Source of the DNA: Cytophagales bacterium
GTDB taxonomy: Bacteria > Bacteroidota > Bacteroidia > Cytophagales > Microscillaceae
Direction: 5' to 3'
NCBI GenBank assembly: GCA_013298075.1
Contig: JAAFJG010000007.1
Location: 1 to 64,000 of the forward strand
Length of the DNA stretch: 64,000 nt
Shown here: piece after piece, positions 25,558 through 33,707 of the stretch
How positions within the stretch are numbered: the first letter of the stretch is position 1
How the letters are laid out: every line of letters starts with the position of its first letter
Program-made: the position numbers and the translations under genes
Notes under the pieces: generated by a model
Told to the model about the DNA's origin: nothing
Seen by the model: only the letters and a program-made list of their open reading frames with translations
Database searches by the model: none

Positions 25558-26454
25558 TTAAGGAATTCGATTGCCTACAAAAGTACGTGGAGGCATGATA
25601 GCACCTGTTACTGGATGTCTAAGTTGGTAATAAATCGTGATTTTATTGCTGTTTTTTTCGTCTAACTTACCCCAACCTCTATTTTCTTGTAAAACGGCTG
25701 TATAATTGGTATTTATATAGGTTACTTGATTATTATTATTATAAGTTAGAATTTGAGGATATAAGCATCTCATCAACGAAAAATGTTTAAATTTACCAGA
25801 ATCTCTAAACTTTATAGAACCAACTACATACAGTCCTCCTGACAAATTATCTATCCAAGTAGAGTTTCCCCAATCATCAGCATTGTAACCACTATTCGGA
25901 TTGCCTGCATAATAATCCCTACTATAAATATTAACATCGTAGATATTTGTCGGACTTTCTAAGTCATATCCTCTAAACTTACCAAAATAACGAGGATAAA
26001 CAATCCTTTGCCCTTGATCATTACTATACTGAACAATCGTCAATTTTTTCGTAATTTTTTCGGTTTTGTTTGGGATATTTTGGTGGCATTTGTCATCCTC
26101 TGCATACTTGACGGTCGAAGAAATATCAATCGTTGTAGGTAAAAACTGATAATCTACGGCAAACGCCAAGGTTACTTTTCTGCCCAATCTTTTGTTAGGT
26201 TCTATGCCTATCTGCCATTCATACGAAGCTGCTCTTACATCATTTGCCTCAAATGTAATGGGTTGAGTAAAATCAGAATAAATCGTATCTACCTCTACAG
26301 GTTCTAAAACCTCTACGCCACTAAAATTTTGGTAGAATAACTTGGCAGTGATGGTAAAGTCAAGTTTAGCAGGGCAAGGTTCTACAGGGTCATTTTTAGA
26401 AGGTTTGCAAGCTGCAAAGAGCAAGCAAACCAATAAAATATATAAAAATTTCAT
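25558..26454 (-). CDS. Tandem lipoprotein paralogue 1
   Basis: First of three copies, 298 residues, signal peptide and lipobox as in the next copy. It shares the patch DFTQPITFEAN with the broken third copy, whereas copy 2 differs there, and its own C-terminal patch is YVVGSIKFRDSGKFKHFSLM. The start periods of the three copies are 915 and 916 bp, so the array arose by unequal crossing-over of a gene-sized unit. The start is 6 nt after the stop of the S74-like gene, indicating a single transcript. No enzyme motif is visible. Confidence 0.8.
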   Translation of the reverse strand: MKFLYILLVCLLFAACKPSKNDPVEPCPAKLDFTITAKLFYQNFSGVEVLEPVEVDTIYSDFTQPITFEANDVRAASYEWQIGIEPNKRLGRKVTLAFAVDYQFLPTTIDISSTVKYAEDDKCHQNIPNKTEKITKKLTIVQYSNDQGQRIVYPRYFGKFRGYDLESPTNIYDVNIYSRDYYAGNPNSGYNADDWGNSTWIDNLSGGLYVVGSIKFRDSGKFKHFSLMRCLYPQILTYNNNNQVTYINTNYTAVLQENRGWGKLDEKNSNKITIYYQLRHPVTGAIMPPRTFVGNRIP

Positions 26455-26460
26455 ATATGC

Positions 26461-27297
26461 TTACTTTTTTTCTAATTGTTCCACTCTTTTTTTCAGTGCA
26501 TCATTTTCTTTTTTCAATTCAATCAAATACAAAGTCAATTCTTCAATTTTTTGCATTTGAATTTTGTGCATTTCTGTGAGTTCGTATCCTTCTTTTTTAA
26601 TTTCTTTTTCAGAAGGTACATCAGGAAGATGTTTATTTGTTTTGATAAATTTTTCTACTTCTTCGAGAGAGCGTAGTTTGTAACTTTCATCAAAAACAAA
26701 ATCTGCCCAGCCATTGGCTGCTGCCAAATCTACTTTTACTCTTTCTGTTCTGATACCATCTTTGACAAACAATCTATAAGTTCCTGAGCCAAAATTAGGT
26801 TTTACGCCTATACCTACAATCACGTCAGGATAGTCGGTTGCACTGGCTGACCCTGTTATGGTTTGTTTCACAATAAGACCTGTAGGATTTCCTTGTAAGC
26901 CAATGCCCACAATCCCAGTATTAGAACCTATGTAACCCATACCTGTTGGGATACCATTGGTGGTTGTTCCCCAAGTACCAATTTCTGTTTTACTTAGTTC
27001 TTGATTGGGTACAGGAGCAAATTCTTTTACGTTTGAGATTTCTATTTTTGCATTATAAAAACCTGTAATACCTGAAAACTCTGCAATAGGATAAACTCCA
27101 TTGGTAGTTCCTACTTTTAATGATGTACCCAAATTACTACTGGGTATATCTGTTCTGATACTTAACCTTTTATCAGTTTTGATATTGTTGGTAGTAGTAG
27201 GTGTTATTTCTGTAAAATATTGTTGTGCCATACCATTTTGACAACCGACAGAAATTAAATAAATAACAAAGATAAGACTGAAAACTAACTTTTTCAT
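26461..27297 (-). CDS. Secreted protein with S74/tail-fibre-like coiled-coil C-terminus
   Basis: Exported protein of 278 residues, first gene of the operon. The signal peptide is MKKLVFSLIFVIYLISVGC, followed by a beta-rich middle with Gly-rich turns (NTGIVGIGLQGNPTG). The C-terminal 80 residues have FDESYKLRSLEEVEKFIKTN, KHLPDVPSEKEIKKEGYEL and then a long heptad coiled coil to the end. This C-terminus is common in Bacteroidota surface proteins and resembles the region around the intramolecular chaperone of endosialidase (peptidase S74) tail proteins. It probably trimerises. A promoter box lies at 27350-27357. Confidence 0.78.
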   Translation of the reverse strand: MKKLVFSLIFVIYLISVGCQNGMAQQYFTEITPTTTNNIKTDKRLSIRTDIPSSNLGTSLKVGTTNGVYPIAEFSGITGFYNAKIEISNVKEFAPVPNQELSKTEIGTWGTTTNGIPTGMGYIGSNTGIVGIGLQGNPTGLIVKQTITGSASATDYPDVIVGIGVKPNFGSGTYRLFVKDGIRTERVKVDLAAANGWADFVFDESYKLRSLEEVEKFIKTNKHLPDVPSEKEIKKEGYELTEMHKIQMQKIEELTLYLIELKKENDALKKRVEQLEKK

Positions 27298-27349
27298 GGT
27301 TTTTTTTTAAGAAGATGAATATATTATTTTAACTAATTTTTTACAAGTG

Positions 27350-27357
27350 CAAAGGTA
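27350..27357 (-). promoter_or_regulatory. TAnnTTTG promoter box for the lipoprotein/T9SS operon
   Basis: TACCTTTG on the minus strand, 53 nt before the start of the first operon gene. No further box is seen before the tandem lipoprotein genes, consistent with one transcript. Confidence 0.5.
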
Positions 27358-27465
27358 AATATATAGATAGATATATCCAAAAAAAATGTATTTTTTTGTA
27401 AATAAATGAAAATTATTTTTGTTTTATGAAGAATAAGAGCCAGAATTAACTGCTTACTATACTAA

Positions 27466-27537
27466 AAAAACTTCCCAAAAAAATAGTTATTATTTTTAGG
27501 AAGTTTTTTATAAATCTATCAAAAACAAAGAAAAACT
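27466..27537 (-). terminator. Terminator of the receptor/DUF5689 operon, shared with 20808-20870
   Basis: AACTTCCTAAAAATAA ... TTTTTTTGGGAAGTTTTTTT type stem after the DUF5689 stop. The 50 bp nearest the stop are the same as those after the gene at 20867. Confidence 0.65.
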
Positions 27538-28609
27538 ATTGTAAATCGCTCGCTTTTCTTGGTAATATTTGTCTTGTCGTTGTTGTTGGTGGTGGTGTAG
27601 TAAATACAGACGCAATACCTTTTGGGCTTAAATTTGTGCCTGTTGGTAAAACGGTCATTGCCCACAAAACCGAAGATACACTTCTAAAAGTAGTGGTATT
27701 CATGCCATCTGACATTTGTACATTTCCGCTATACGTAAGTGTGCCATTTGCTGCTGGAAACCTTGCTCCTGTTACCATTACTAATTGTGATTCATATAAA
27801 CCAGCATTGATTTCAGAAATTGTAGCTGTTCTAAAAGACAATGGAGCGGTACCTACTTTTGTAGAATTTGTTAGAGCAATTCCCACTGTTCCTTTGGTAG
27901 CCTGCAATAATCCACTAAATAAACTTAAATCTTGCATTTGTAAACCAACTTCTATTTCATCGCCTTCTGTGTAAGGGTGAGCAGCCGCAAAACGTATCGT
28001 AATTCCTGCACTTCCATCTTGCATCGTTAAATTTTGTGCATTAAAATTTGTACCTGTTCCACTGATAGAAGTTACTACGCCACGAATTTTGATAGCATTT
28101 GAAATAGTTATAGAAGGGGCTAAAAACATCATTCTTACATCGGCAATATTGGTTCGAGTACCCGGTAATATGACAATCGGAGGTACCACAACACATCTTT
28201 CGCCTACTAAACCACTAAAATCAGTTTCCAAAATAACATTAATTTGTGCTACAGTTCCAAATCTTGAAACTCTACCTCGTATCGAACCAAAACCATTGGG
28301 TACTTTTGAGTTCGAATAATTGGAGTCAAAAGGTGTAAAAACAACAATCGTATTTCCTTGACAATCTTGTAAAGTTCTACTTCCGCCACCATTTCCACTC
28401 GTTCCGTTAAAAACTTTATTCGTATCTAAAGGAATAAATTGAACTCCATCAATCTGCACATAAGAGCCAATATATTTATCAGGATTTGCCTTTGCTTCTA
28501 ACAACGAAACATTTTGTGCAGTTGGTTCAGGCTCTACTTTATCAGCACAATTATAGAAACCAAAAGAAACTATAATGATGACCATAAAGATTAAAATATT
28601 TTTTTTCAT
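27536..28609 (-). CDS. DUF5689 domain-containing lipoprotein (second copy)
   Basis: Predicted surface lipoprotein of 357 residues. Signal peptide MKKNILIFMVIIIVSFGFYNC with lipobox at C21. The mature part has a first beta domain with IGSYVQIDGVQFIPLDTNKV and SRTLQDCQGNTIVVF (about 45-110), and a second with AIKIRGVVTSISG and LTMQDGSAGITIRF (about 165-260), both typical of DUF5689, an OB-fold-like module. The C-terminus ends RQILPRKASDLQ. It is a divergent paralogue of the gene immediately upstream and is the third gene of the receptor operon. Confidence 0.85.
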   Translation of the reverse strand: MKKNILIFMVIIIVSFGFYNCADKVEPEPTAQNVSLLEAKANPDKYIGSYVQIDGVQFIPLDTNKVFNGTSGNGGGSRTLQDCQGNTIVVFTPFDSNYSNSKVPNGFGSIRGRVSRFGTVAQINVILETDFSGLVGERCVVVPPIVILPGTRTNIADVRMMFLAPSITISNAIKIRGVVTSISGTGTNFNAQNLTMQDGSAGITIRFAAAHPYTEGDEIEVGLQMQDLSLFSGLLQATKGTVGIALTNSTKVGTAPLSFRTATISEINAGLYESQLVMVTGARFPAANGTLTYSGNVQMSDGMNTTTFRSVSSVLWAMTVLPTGTNLSPKGIASVFTTPPPTTTTRQILPRKASDLQ

Positions 28610-28643
28610 ATTATTTATAATTAAAAATTATTGAACAATTTTA

Positions 28644-29720
28644 TTATGGTAAATCACTTGTGTTTCGAGGTTGAATTTGTCTTGATGCTCCATTTCGTCC
28701 TCCAATTCCTTTTATATTGACCACAGTTGTTCGCAAAGGAATATTAGAAAAAGTAGCAGCAGTATTCGTTCTACAAACGCCTGTCAATGCACCTACGGTA
28801 AAGTTTTGATTGCCTGAATAAGTTCCTGCACCAAAAGTTACTCCATTGATTTGGATTAGTTGTGATTCGAAAGCATCAGAATTTAATTCTGTAATCGTAA
28901 TTACTTGTGGAGTTGGCATAGGATCAACTCCTGTACCTAAATCATTTACGTCAGAAATATCAATACTACCAATTTGCATTTGGTCGTTAAATTGTGCTAC
29001 TAATTTTCCTAATAAATTTACCTCTACCGTTTCTCCCATAGCAAAAGGAAAAGGACTTGAACCACTTGTTGCCGCACTCAAACGAAAAGTCATTCCGCCT
29101 GTCGCATCTTGAATTACAAAGTTTTGTCTTTGTGTAGAAGCGCCTGTTACATTATTAGCAGTCCAATCAGAAATAACTACGCCACGCACTCTCACACTAC
29201 CTATTACTGAACCTATTCCTAAATTTCTAATATTAGCAATCGTTTCAAGTGTAGTAGCACAAACCGTAGGTACAATATTACATCTGGCATTTGTCATACT
29301 CGAAAAATCACTTTCTTTCGTGATATTTAATTGTGGTTGTCCTGTCGGTCCGATACTAATCACACCTCTCAAAGTTCCACTTCCACTTGGCACAATAGAA
29401 CCCACAAAAGATGAAAGTACATCAGTATAAACTGTAAATGAATTACCCGCACAATCTTGAAATAAACGAGTGGCTACTCCATTTGGATTAGTTAAATTTT
29501 GACCTACATAAGAGCCACCAAAAAATTTTCCTACGTCATCTGCAATAAACTGCACATTATCAATCCTTACATATTTTCCTTTGTATTTACTAAGACTGCC
29601 TTTTAAATCACATAATGTAACTAATTGACCATCAGCAACTACTTCTGTGTCTTTACCACAAGCGGTTAAAAAGACTACTAAAATCAAAGTAATAAAGAAA
29701 AAATTAAAATATTTTTTCAT
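28644..29720 (-). CDS. DUF5689 domain-containing lipoprotein (first copy)
   Basis: Lipoprotein of 358 residues with signal peptide MKKYFNFFFITLILVVFLTAC (C21). It has the same two-domain build as its downstream paralogue: YKGKYVRIDNVQFIADDVGK, RLFQDCAGNSFTVY, VRVRGVVISDW, FVIQDATGGMTFRL, and the end RQIQPRNTSDLP. DUF5689 proteins are regularly encoded next to TonB-dependent receptors in Bacteroidota, as here (35 nt downstream of the receptor gene), and may act as its surface substrate-binding partner; the substrate is unknown. Confidence 0.86.
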   Translation of the reverse strand: MKKYFNFFFITLILVVFLTACGKDTEVVADGQLVTLCDLKGSLSKYKGKYVRIDNVQFIADDVGKFFGGSYVGQNLTNPNGVATRLFQDCAGNSFTVYTDVLSSFVGSIVPSGSGTLRGVISIGPTGQPQLNITKESDFSSMTNARCNIVPTVCATTLETIANIRNLGIGSVIGSVRVRGVVISDWTANNVTGASTQRQNFVIQDATGGMTFRLSAATSGSSPFPFAMGETVEVNLLGKLVAQFNDQMQIGSIDISDVNDLGTGVDPMPTPQVITITELNSDAFESQLIQINGVTFGAGTYSGNQNFTVGALTGVCRTNTAATFSNIPLRTTVVNIKGIGGRNGASRQIQPRNTSDLP

Positions 29721-29755
29721 ACATTTTTTATTTTTTTAAATGAATATATTTTTAA

Positions 29756-32449
29756 TTAAATTGACATTGTTGCTGTTATGCTGTATGTTCTTCCTAAATA
29801 ATATTGAGAGAACGGAGATAAATAGCCCGGAGTAGGTTCGTTTGAATCAATAATAAAACGTCTGTCTGTAATATTATTCAAATTAATTCTTAATTGGAAT
29901 GTGCTACGAGTTTTTTTATCTAATCTCCAAGATTTACCCATAAAAAGGTCAAAAGTAATGGCTTCAGGCAACGGTTTTAACGCATTGACATAACTATCAT
30001 TCGTCAAACGAGTTTCTGCATTAAAATCAGAATATAATCTTCCATAATAATTACCATTCAGACCAAGATACCAAAACTTTTTACCACGATAACGCAAATT
30101 GATAGAGGAAGTAGTTTGTGGAACTCCTCCTACTTTTAAATTATCAGCATAAACAGTCGCATTAGTTGCCAAAGGAACAGAAGTAACAGGGTCAGCCAAT
30201 ACTTGTGCCGTTGGATTACCTAAATAACGCCAATCTCCTACCGAAATCATACCTTGTACTGCCAAAGCGGGCATTGCTTGCCAATTAAAATCTAACTCAA
30301 TACCTCTATGCAAAGCATTTACATTCGATAATTGAAAGTTTACAAAATCCGAAACATTGCTAAATTGACTGGTTAAAAATCCTTGCGTATAAGAATGATT
30401 ACGCCATTCTGTGTGATAAGCATTGATATTGATAGCCAATTTTGGAGCGCGATAACCATATCCTAATTCAATAGAAGTAATTTCTTCGTTATTTAGATTG
30501 CCACGTACTAAATTTGTTACACGATTATCCACAAAAGCATTTTGGAAAAATGGTGCGCGTGTAAATCGTCCTACATTCAAAAACGTATTATGACGACCTG
30601 TAATTTTATAATTTGCTCCTGCTTTTAACGTATAATTATTGAATGTATAAAGCGGAGAAAGTCCAAAAGAATTATCAGGATATTTTCCGTTCCATACTTT
30701 TCCATTGCGTTGAAAATCATTATACACATAATTCGCAGTTAAAAATAAGTCTAAATTTTTGATAGGAGAATATTCGGCTTGCACAAAAGCCCCCAACCAA
30801 CGCACCGTTCCATTATAATCATACCCAATTCTATCGCCTTCTCTTGCTGTTCTGTTTGGTATTTGTAGATTATTATCAGAATTATTATTATTTCTATCCA
30901 CATCTAACCAAAAATCACCACCCAATAAATTATTCACTCTTTGATAGTGAAAACCACGATACCAACGCCAATCAAGCCCTCCTGTAATACTTAATTTATC
31001 GTTTATATCAGCATTTAAAGTCGTAATCGCTCCTGCCCATTGATGATTATTCACAGATTCACGAATCATATATTGTGAACGGTTGCCTGAAAGAGGTAAG
31101 CCCGAACCATTGGCATTTTGAATAGTTGTAAAGTTTGCTCTATTTTTTGATTCTAATAAATCAAAATTTAATTGAAAAAGGTCAGGATTACTATTAACAG
31201 TCGTAGGATTTGGTATTATATCAAAACGAAGTCCTGTAGATGTTCTATCCAAGCCTGTTCCACCTGCATTTGCCCAAGAATAATACAAAGCAGTAGAAAG
31301 TGTTATTTTACTTGTAATATCCCAATAATGATTCAAAGAAAACATTGGTTTACTACTACTGTTAATATTACTATTCATCGTTCCACCTCTATAATTTCCC
31401 CAGTTTGGATTATAAGTAGTGCGACCAACTGTGGCATAACTTTCATCTGTAGCACGTCCACCTCTGGCGTTATTTTGTAACACTCCAAAGCCTGTAAGCA
31501 TAAATTGATGATTTTTGACGCGTTTATGAACAGACAAAAAATAACTCCAAGAATCTACATTGGTGCCTTCTCTAAAACCATCTCCCCAACGACGTGCTAC
31601 AACGGCAGTGGCAGCCCAATCACTTTTTGATAAACCTGTTGAGTATCTCCAAGTACTTGCGTGTTGAAAAGCACGATTAGAAAAAGTTTGCGACATCCTC
31701 GCTCCTTTTCTATGTTCTGCAGGATTGGTGATAATATTCATCGTTCCACCTACTGAACTAATTGCCAATTTACTTACGCCCAAACCTCTTTGCACTTGTT
31801 GATTACGGGTTACATCTTGTAATCCGTTCCAATTTGCCCAAAAAACTCGTCCATTTTCCATATCATTCACAGGAATTCCGTTGAATAATGTGGCTGTATT
31901 TTCAGAGGTAAAACCACGCACACGAATTTGAGAATCTCCCCAACTTCCTCCGCCTGTATTGACAAATACGCCGGGCGTAGATTTTAATATTTCGGGGAAA
32001 TCTTGTGCGCCCATTTTTTCTTCAATTTCTTGTTGAGAAATGGTCGCAATCGGGGTAGGTGGTTGTCTTTTGCCATCTATCATACTGGCAAAAATTTCTA
32101 CTTCTTCTAATCCGAGTGCTTTTTCTTCTTTTAATAAAGTAGTAGGAATGATAGTTTCTACATTATTTTGGACTTGAATTCCTTTTAATGTATCTGAAAC
32201 ATAACCAATCAAAGATATAATTACATCATATCTTCCTGCAGACATACCTTTGATGATATAGTTTCCATCTAAATCGGTAACTGCTCCTTGCACTGTGCCG
32301 AGCAGACTTACGGTTGCTCCGACTGCATCTTCAGCTTGCCCTTGGTCAGAAATGGGGGGGGTCTGAATTTTCCCTTTGATGGCGGTTGATTGTGCTAATA
32401 AGTTTTGTGAAAAACAAATGATACACAAAAAAAGTAAAATTTTTTTCAT
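29756..32449 (-). CDS. TonB-dependent receptor with carboxypeptidase-like N-terminal domain
   Basis: Outer-membrane energy-coupled importer of 897 residues from the start at 32449 (MKKILLFLCIICFSQNLLAQ, signal peptide). Domains are a CarboxypepD_reg-like beta-sandwich (about 22-110, with VTDLDGNYIIKGMSAGRYD), a plug domain (about 130-260, with QIRVRGFTSENTATLFNGIP and GGTMNIIT), and a 22-strand barrel to the C-terminus, which ends in the aromatic-rich strand YYLGRTYSITATMSI. The longer frame from 32539 runs through the promoter box and was rejected. It heads an operon with two DUF5689 lipoproteins. No TonB or transport genes adjoin, so the ligand is unknown. Confidence 0.92.
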   Translation of the reverse strand: MKKILLFLCIICFSQNLLAQSTAIKGKIQTPPISDQGQAEDAVGATVSLLGTVQGAVTDLDGNYIIKGMSAGRYDVIISLIGYVSDTLKGIQVQNNVETIIPTTLLKEEKALGLEEVEIFASMIDGKRQPPTPIATISQQEIEEKMGAQDFPEILKSTPGVFVNTGGGSWGDSQIRVRGFTSENTATLFNGIPVNDMENGRVFWANWNGLQDVTRNQQVQRGLGVSKLAISSVGGTMNIITNPAEHRKGARMSQTFSNRAFQHASTWRYSTGLSKSDWAATAVVARRWGDGFREGTNVDSWSYFLSVHKRVKNHQFMLTGFGVLQNNARGGRATDESYATVGRTTYNPNWGNYRGGTMNSNINSSSKPMFSLNHYWDITSKITLSTALYYSWANAGGTGLDRTSTGLRFDIIPNPTTVNSNPDLFQLNFDLLESKNRANFTTIQNANGSGLPLSGNRSQYMIRESVNNHQWAGAITTLNADINDKLSITGGLDWRWYRGFHYQRVNNLLGGDFWLDVDRNNNNSDNNLQIPNRTAREGDRIGYDYNGTVRWLGAFVQAEYSPIKNLDLFLTANYVYNDFQRNGKVWNGKYPDNSFGLSPLYTFNNYTLKAGANYKITGRHNTFLNVGRFTRAPFFQNAFVDNRVTNLVRGNLNNEEITSIELGYGYRAPKLAININAYHTEWRNHSYTQGFLTSQFSNVSDFVNFQLSNVNALHRGIELDFNWQAMPALAVQGMISVGDWRYLGNPTAQVLADPVTSVPLATNATVYADNLKVGGVPQTTSSINLRYRGKKFWYLGLNGNYYGRLYSDFNAETRLTNDSYVNALKPLPEAITFDLFMGKSWRLDKKTRSTFQLRINLNNITDRRFIIDSNEPTPGYLSPFSQYYLGRTYSITATMSI

Positions 32450-32467
32450 TGACAATCTTTTTTTTTG

Positions 32468-32497
32468 CAAAAGTAATAAACTTTCTTTGAATACAAA
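32468..32497 (-). promoter_or_regulatory. Promoter of the TonB-dependent receptor operon
   Basis: On the minus strand TTTG (32494-32497) and TACTTTTG (32468-32475), 18 nt apart, 19 nt before the start at 32449. Confidence 0.6.
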
Positions 32498-32676
32498 AAT
32501 TAAGTGTATTAAATAATTGTGAAATAAAATGAAAATCATTTTTTAACGGATAAATTTCAAAAAAATAAAAATATGTTAAAAGTTTGGAACAATTTTAATT
32601 TGTTTTAGGTTATAGTTACGAGTTATGATTAACTTCTTCTTTTTTTTAACATAGATATTTAAAAAAATCTTTATAT

Positions 32677-33090
32677 ATGAGTATGCAATCTGTTATATCA
32701 GACAAAAATGTAGTTGTCAATTATATTCCTGAGAAATCTATTTTGATTTGCGAACTATTAGTTGAGTTTATCACAAAAGATAATTTTGTAAATTTATTTA
32801 CAGAAATGGGCGAGTTTATCAAAAAAAATCACGTCAAAAAAATGATTTTTGATAAAAGAAATATGAGAGTTTTTGACCAAAGTTCTATGGAATGGTACCA
32901 TATCCATTGGAAACCTGAGATGAAAAAATATGGTTTAAACTCATATAGAAAAATCCTACCTAATGATTTGATTTTTGAAACGAGTGTAAAATTAGGAAAA
33001 CAAAAAATTGCGAAAGAAAATCCAAATTTTAAATTCGAAGATTTTGATATTCAATATTTCAAAACATTAGAAGAGTCTATTGAAAATTAA
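32677..33090 (+). CDS. SpoIIAA/STAS-like protein
   Basis: Small cytoplasmic protein of 137 residues with no signal peptide. The succession of strands and helices (VVVNYIPEKSILICELLVEF, VKKMIFDKRNMRVFD, and a C-terminal segment with FKTLEESIEN) is that of a group of STAS-like proteins common in Cytophagales, often annotated only as hypothetical. A conserved phospho-acceptor serine of true anti-sigma antagonists is not evident. It is a single-gene unit between a divergent receptor operon and a terminator. Confidence 0.6.
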   Translation: MSMQSVISDKNVVVNYIPEKSILICELLVEFITKDNFVNLFTEMGEFIKKNHVKKMIFDKRNMRVFDQSSMEWYHIHWKPEMKKYGLNSYRKILPNDLIFETSVKLGKQKIAKENPNFKFEDFDIQYFKTLEESIEN

Positions 33091-33094
33091 ATTG

Positions 33095-33120
33095 AAAATG
33101 CAAACTTATGTTTGCATTTT
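33095..33120 (+). terminator. Rho-independent terminator
   Basis: AAAATGCAAAC-TTAT-GTTTGCATTTT followed by more T, 4 nt after the STAS-like gene. Confidence 0.85.
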
Positions 33121-33223
33121 TTTGGGTTTATTTAGATATTTTCTAATTAAAATCAAGTAAATTTTTAGATATTAAAAAAACTTCCAAATACATAAACTTT
33201 TTTCACTTATCATCCATTTATTG

Positions 33224-33430
33224 ATGCAATTAGTACATTTGAAGAATTTTTTTATATTTCTTTTTGTTGTGTTTTCTGTGATTGTTATATTTGTGTATAA
33301 TTCACAAAATTTACCAAAGTTACATTTTTTTCATTTTATGAGTATATTTTTAGGTATTTTAGGAGTAGTTCGTTCTATTTATTGCGTAGGATCGCCTAAA
33401 AAAGAAAAAACAAATATAGACCAAAATTAG
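33224..33430 (+). CDS. Small two-segment membrane protein, hypothetical
   Basis: Possible 68-residue protein starting MQLVHLKNFFIF at 33224 (a TTG precedes it in frame at 33221). It has two hydrophobic segments (about residues 8-25 and 38-56) and a charged tail PKKEKTNIDQN. I recognise no family. No clear promoter box precedes it and codon use is not informative at this length, so it may not be expressed. Confidence 0.4.
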   Translation: MQLVHLKNFFIFLFVVFSVIVIFVYNSQNLPKLHFFHFMSIFLGILGVVRSIYCVGSPKKEKTNIDQN

Positions 33431-33560
33431 GTCGGCAATAATTTCCTATGAACCTAAAAATTAAGAAAATATTGTAAATCAATCGTGGTTATTAATGTCT
33501 ATATATGAATATCTTTTTATTTTGAAAATATAGAAAATATCTATTTGAGAAACATAAAAA

Positions 33561-33675
33561 ATTTCGGCTTAAGATAAGAATTGAATTTTACATTAACCTC
33601 CAGATAAATCTGAAGGCAATTCAAAAAAAAACATTTCAAAAAAAAATTATTTTCTGCACAAAGTTCCCAAGAATC
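33561..33675 (-). repeat. Interspersed repeat, family C copy 3
   Basis: Inverted copy: TTTCGGCTTAAGATAAGAAT, palindrome with one mismatch at 33597-33616 and the end TTCTGCACAAAGTTCCCAAG. It lies 3' of the beta-CASP nuclease gene, again at a gene end. Confidence 0.7.
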
Positions 33676-33707
33676 AAAAAAAAATTACAAACTATTTTTT
33701 TCATAAC

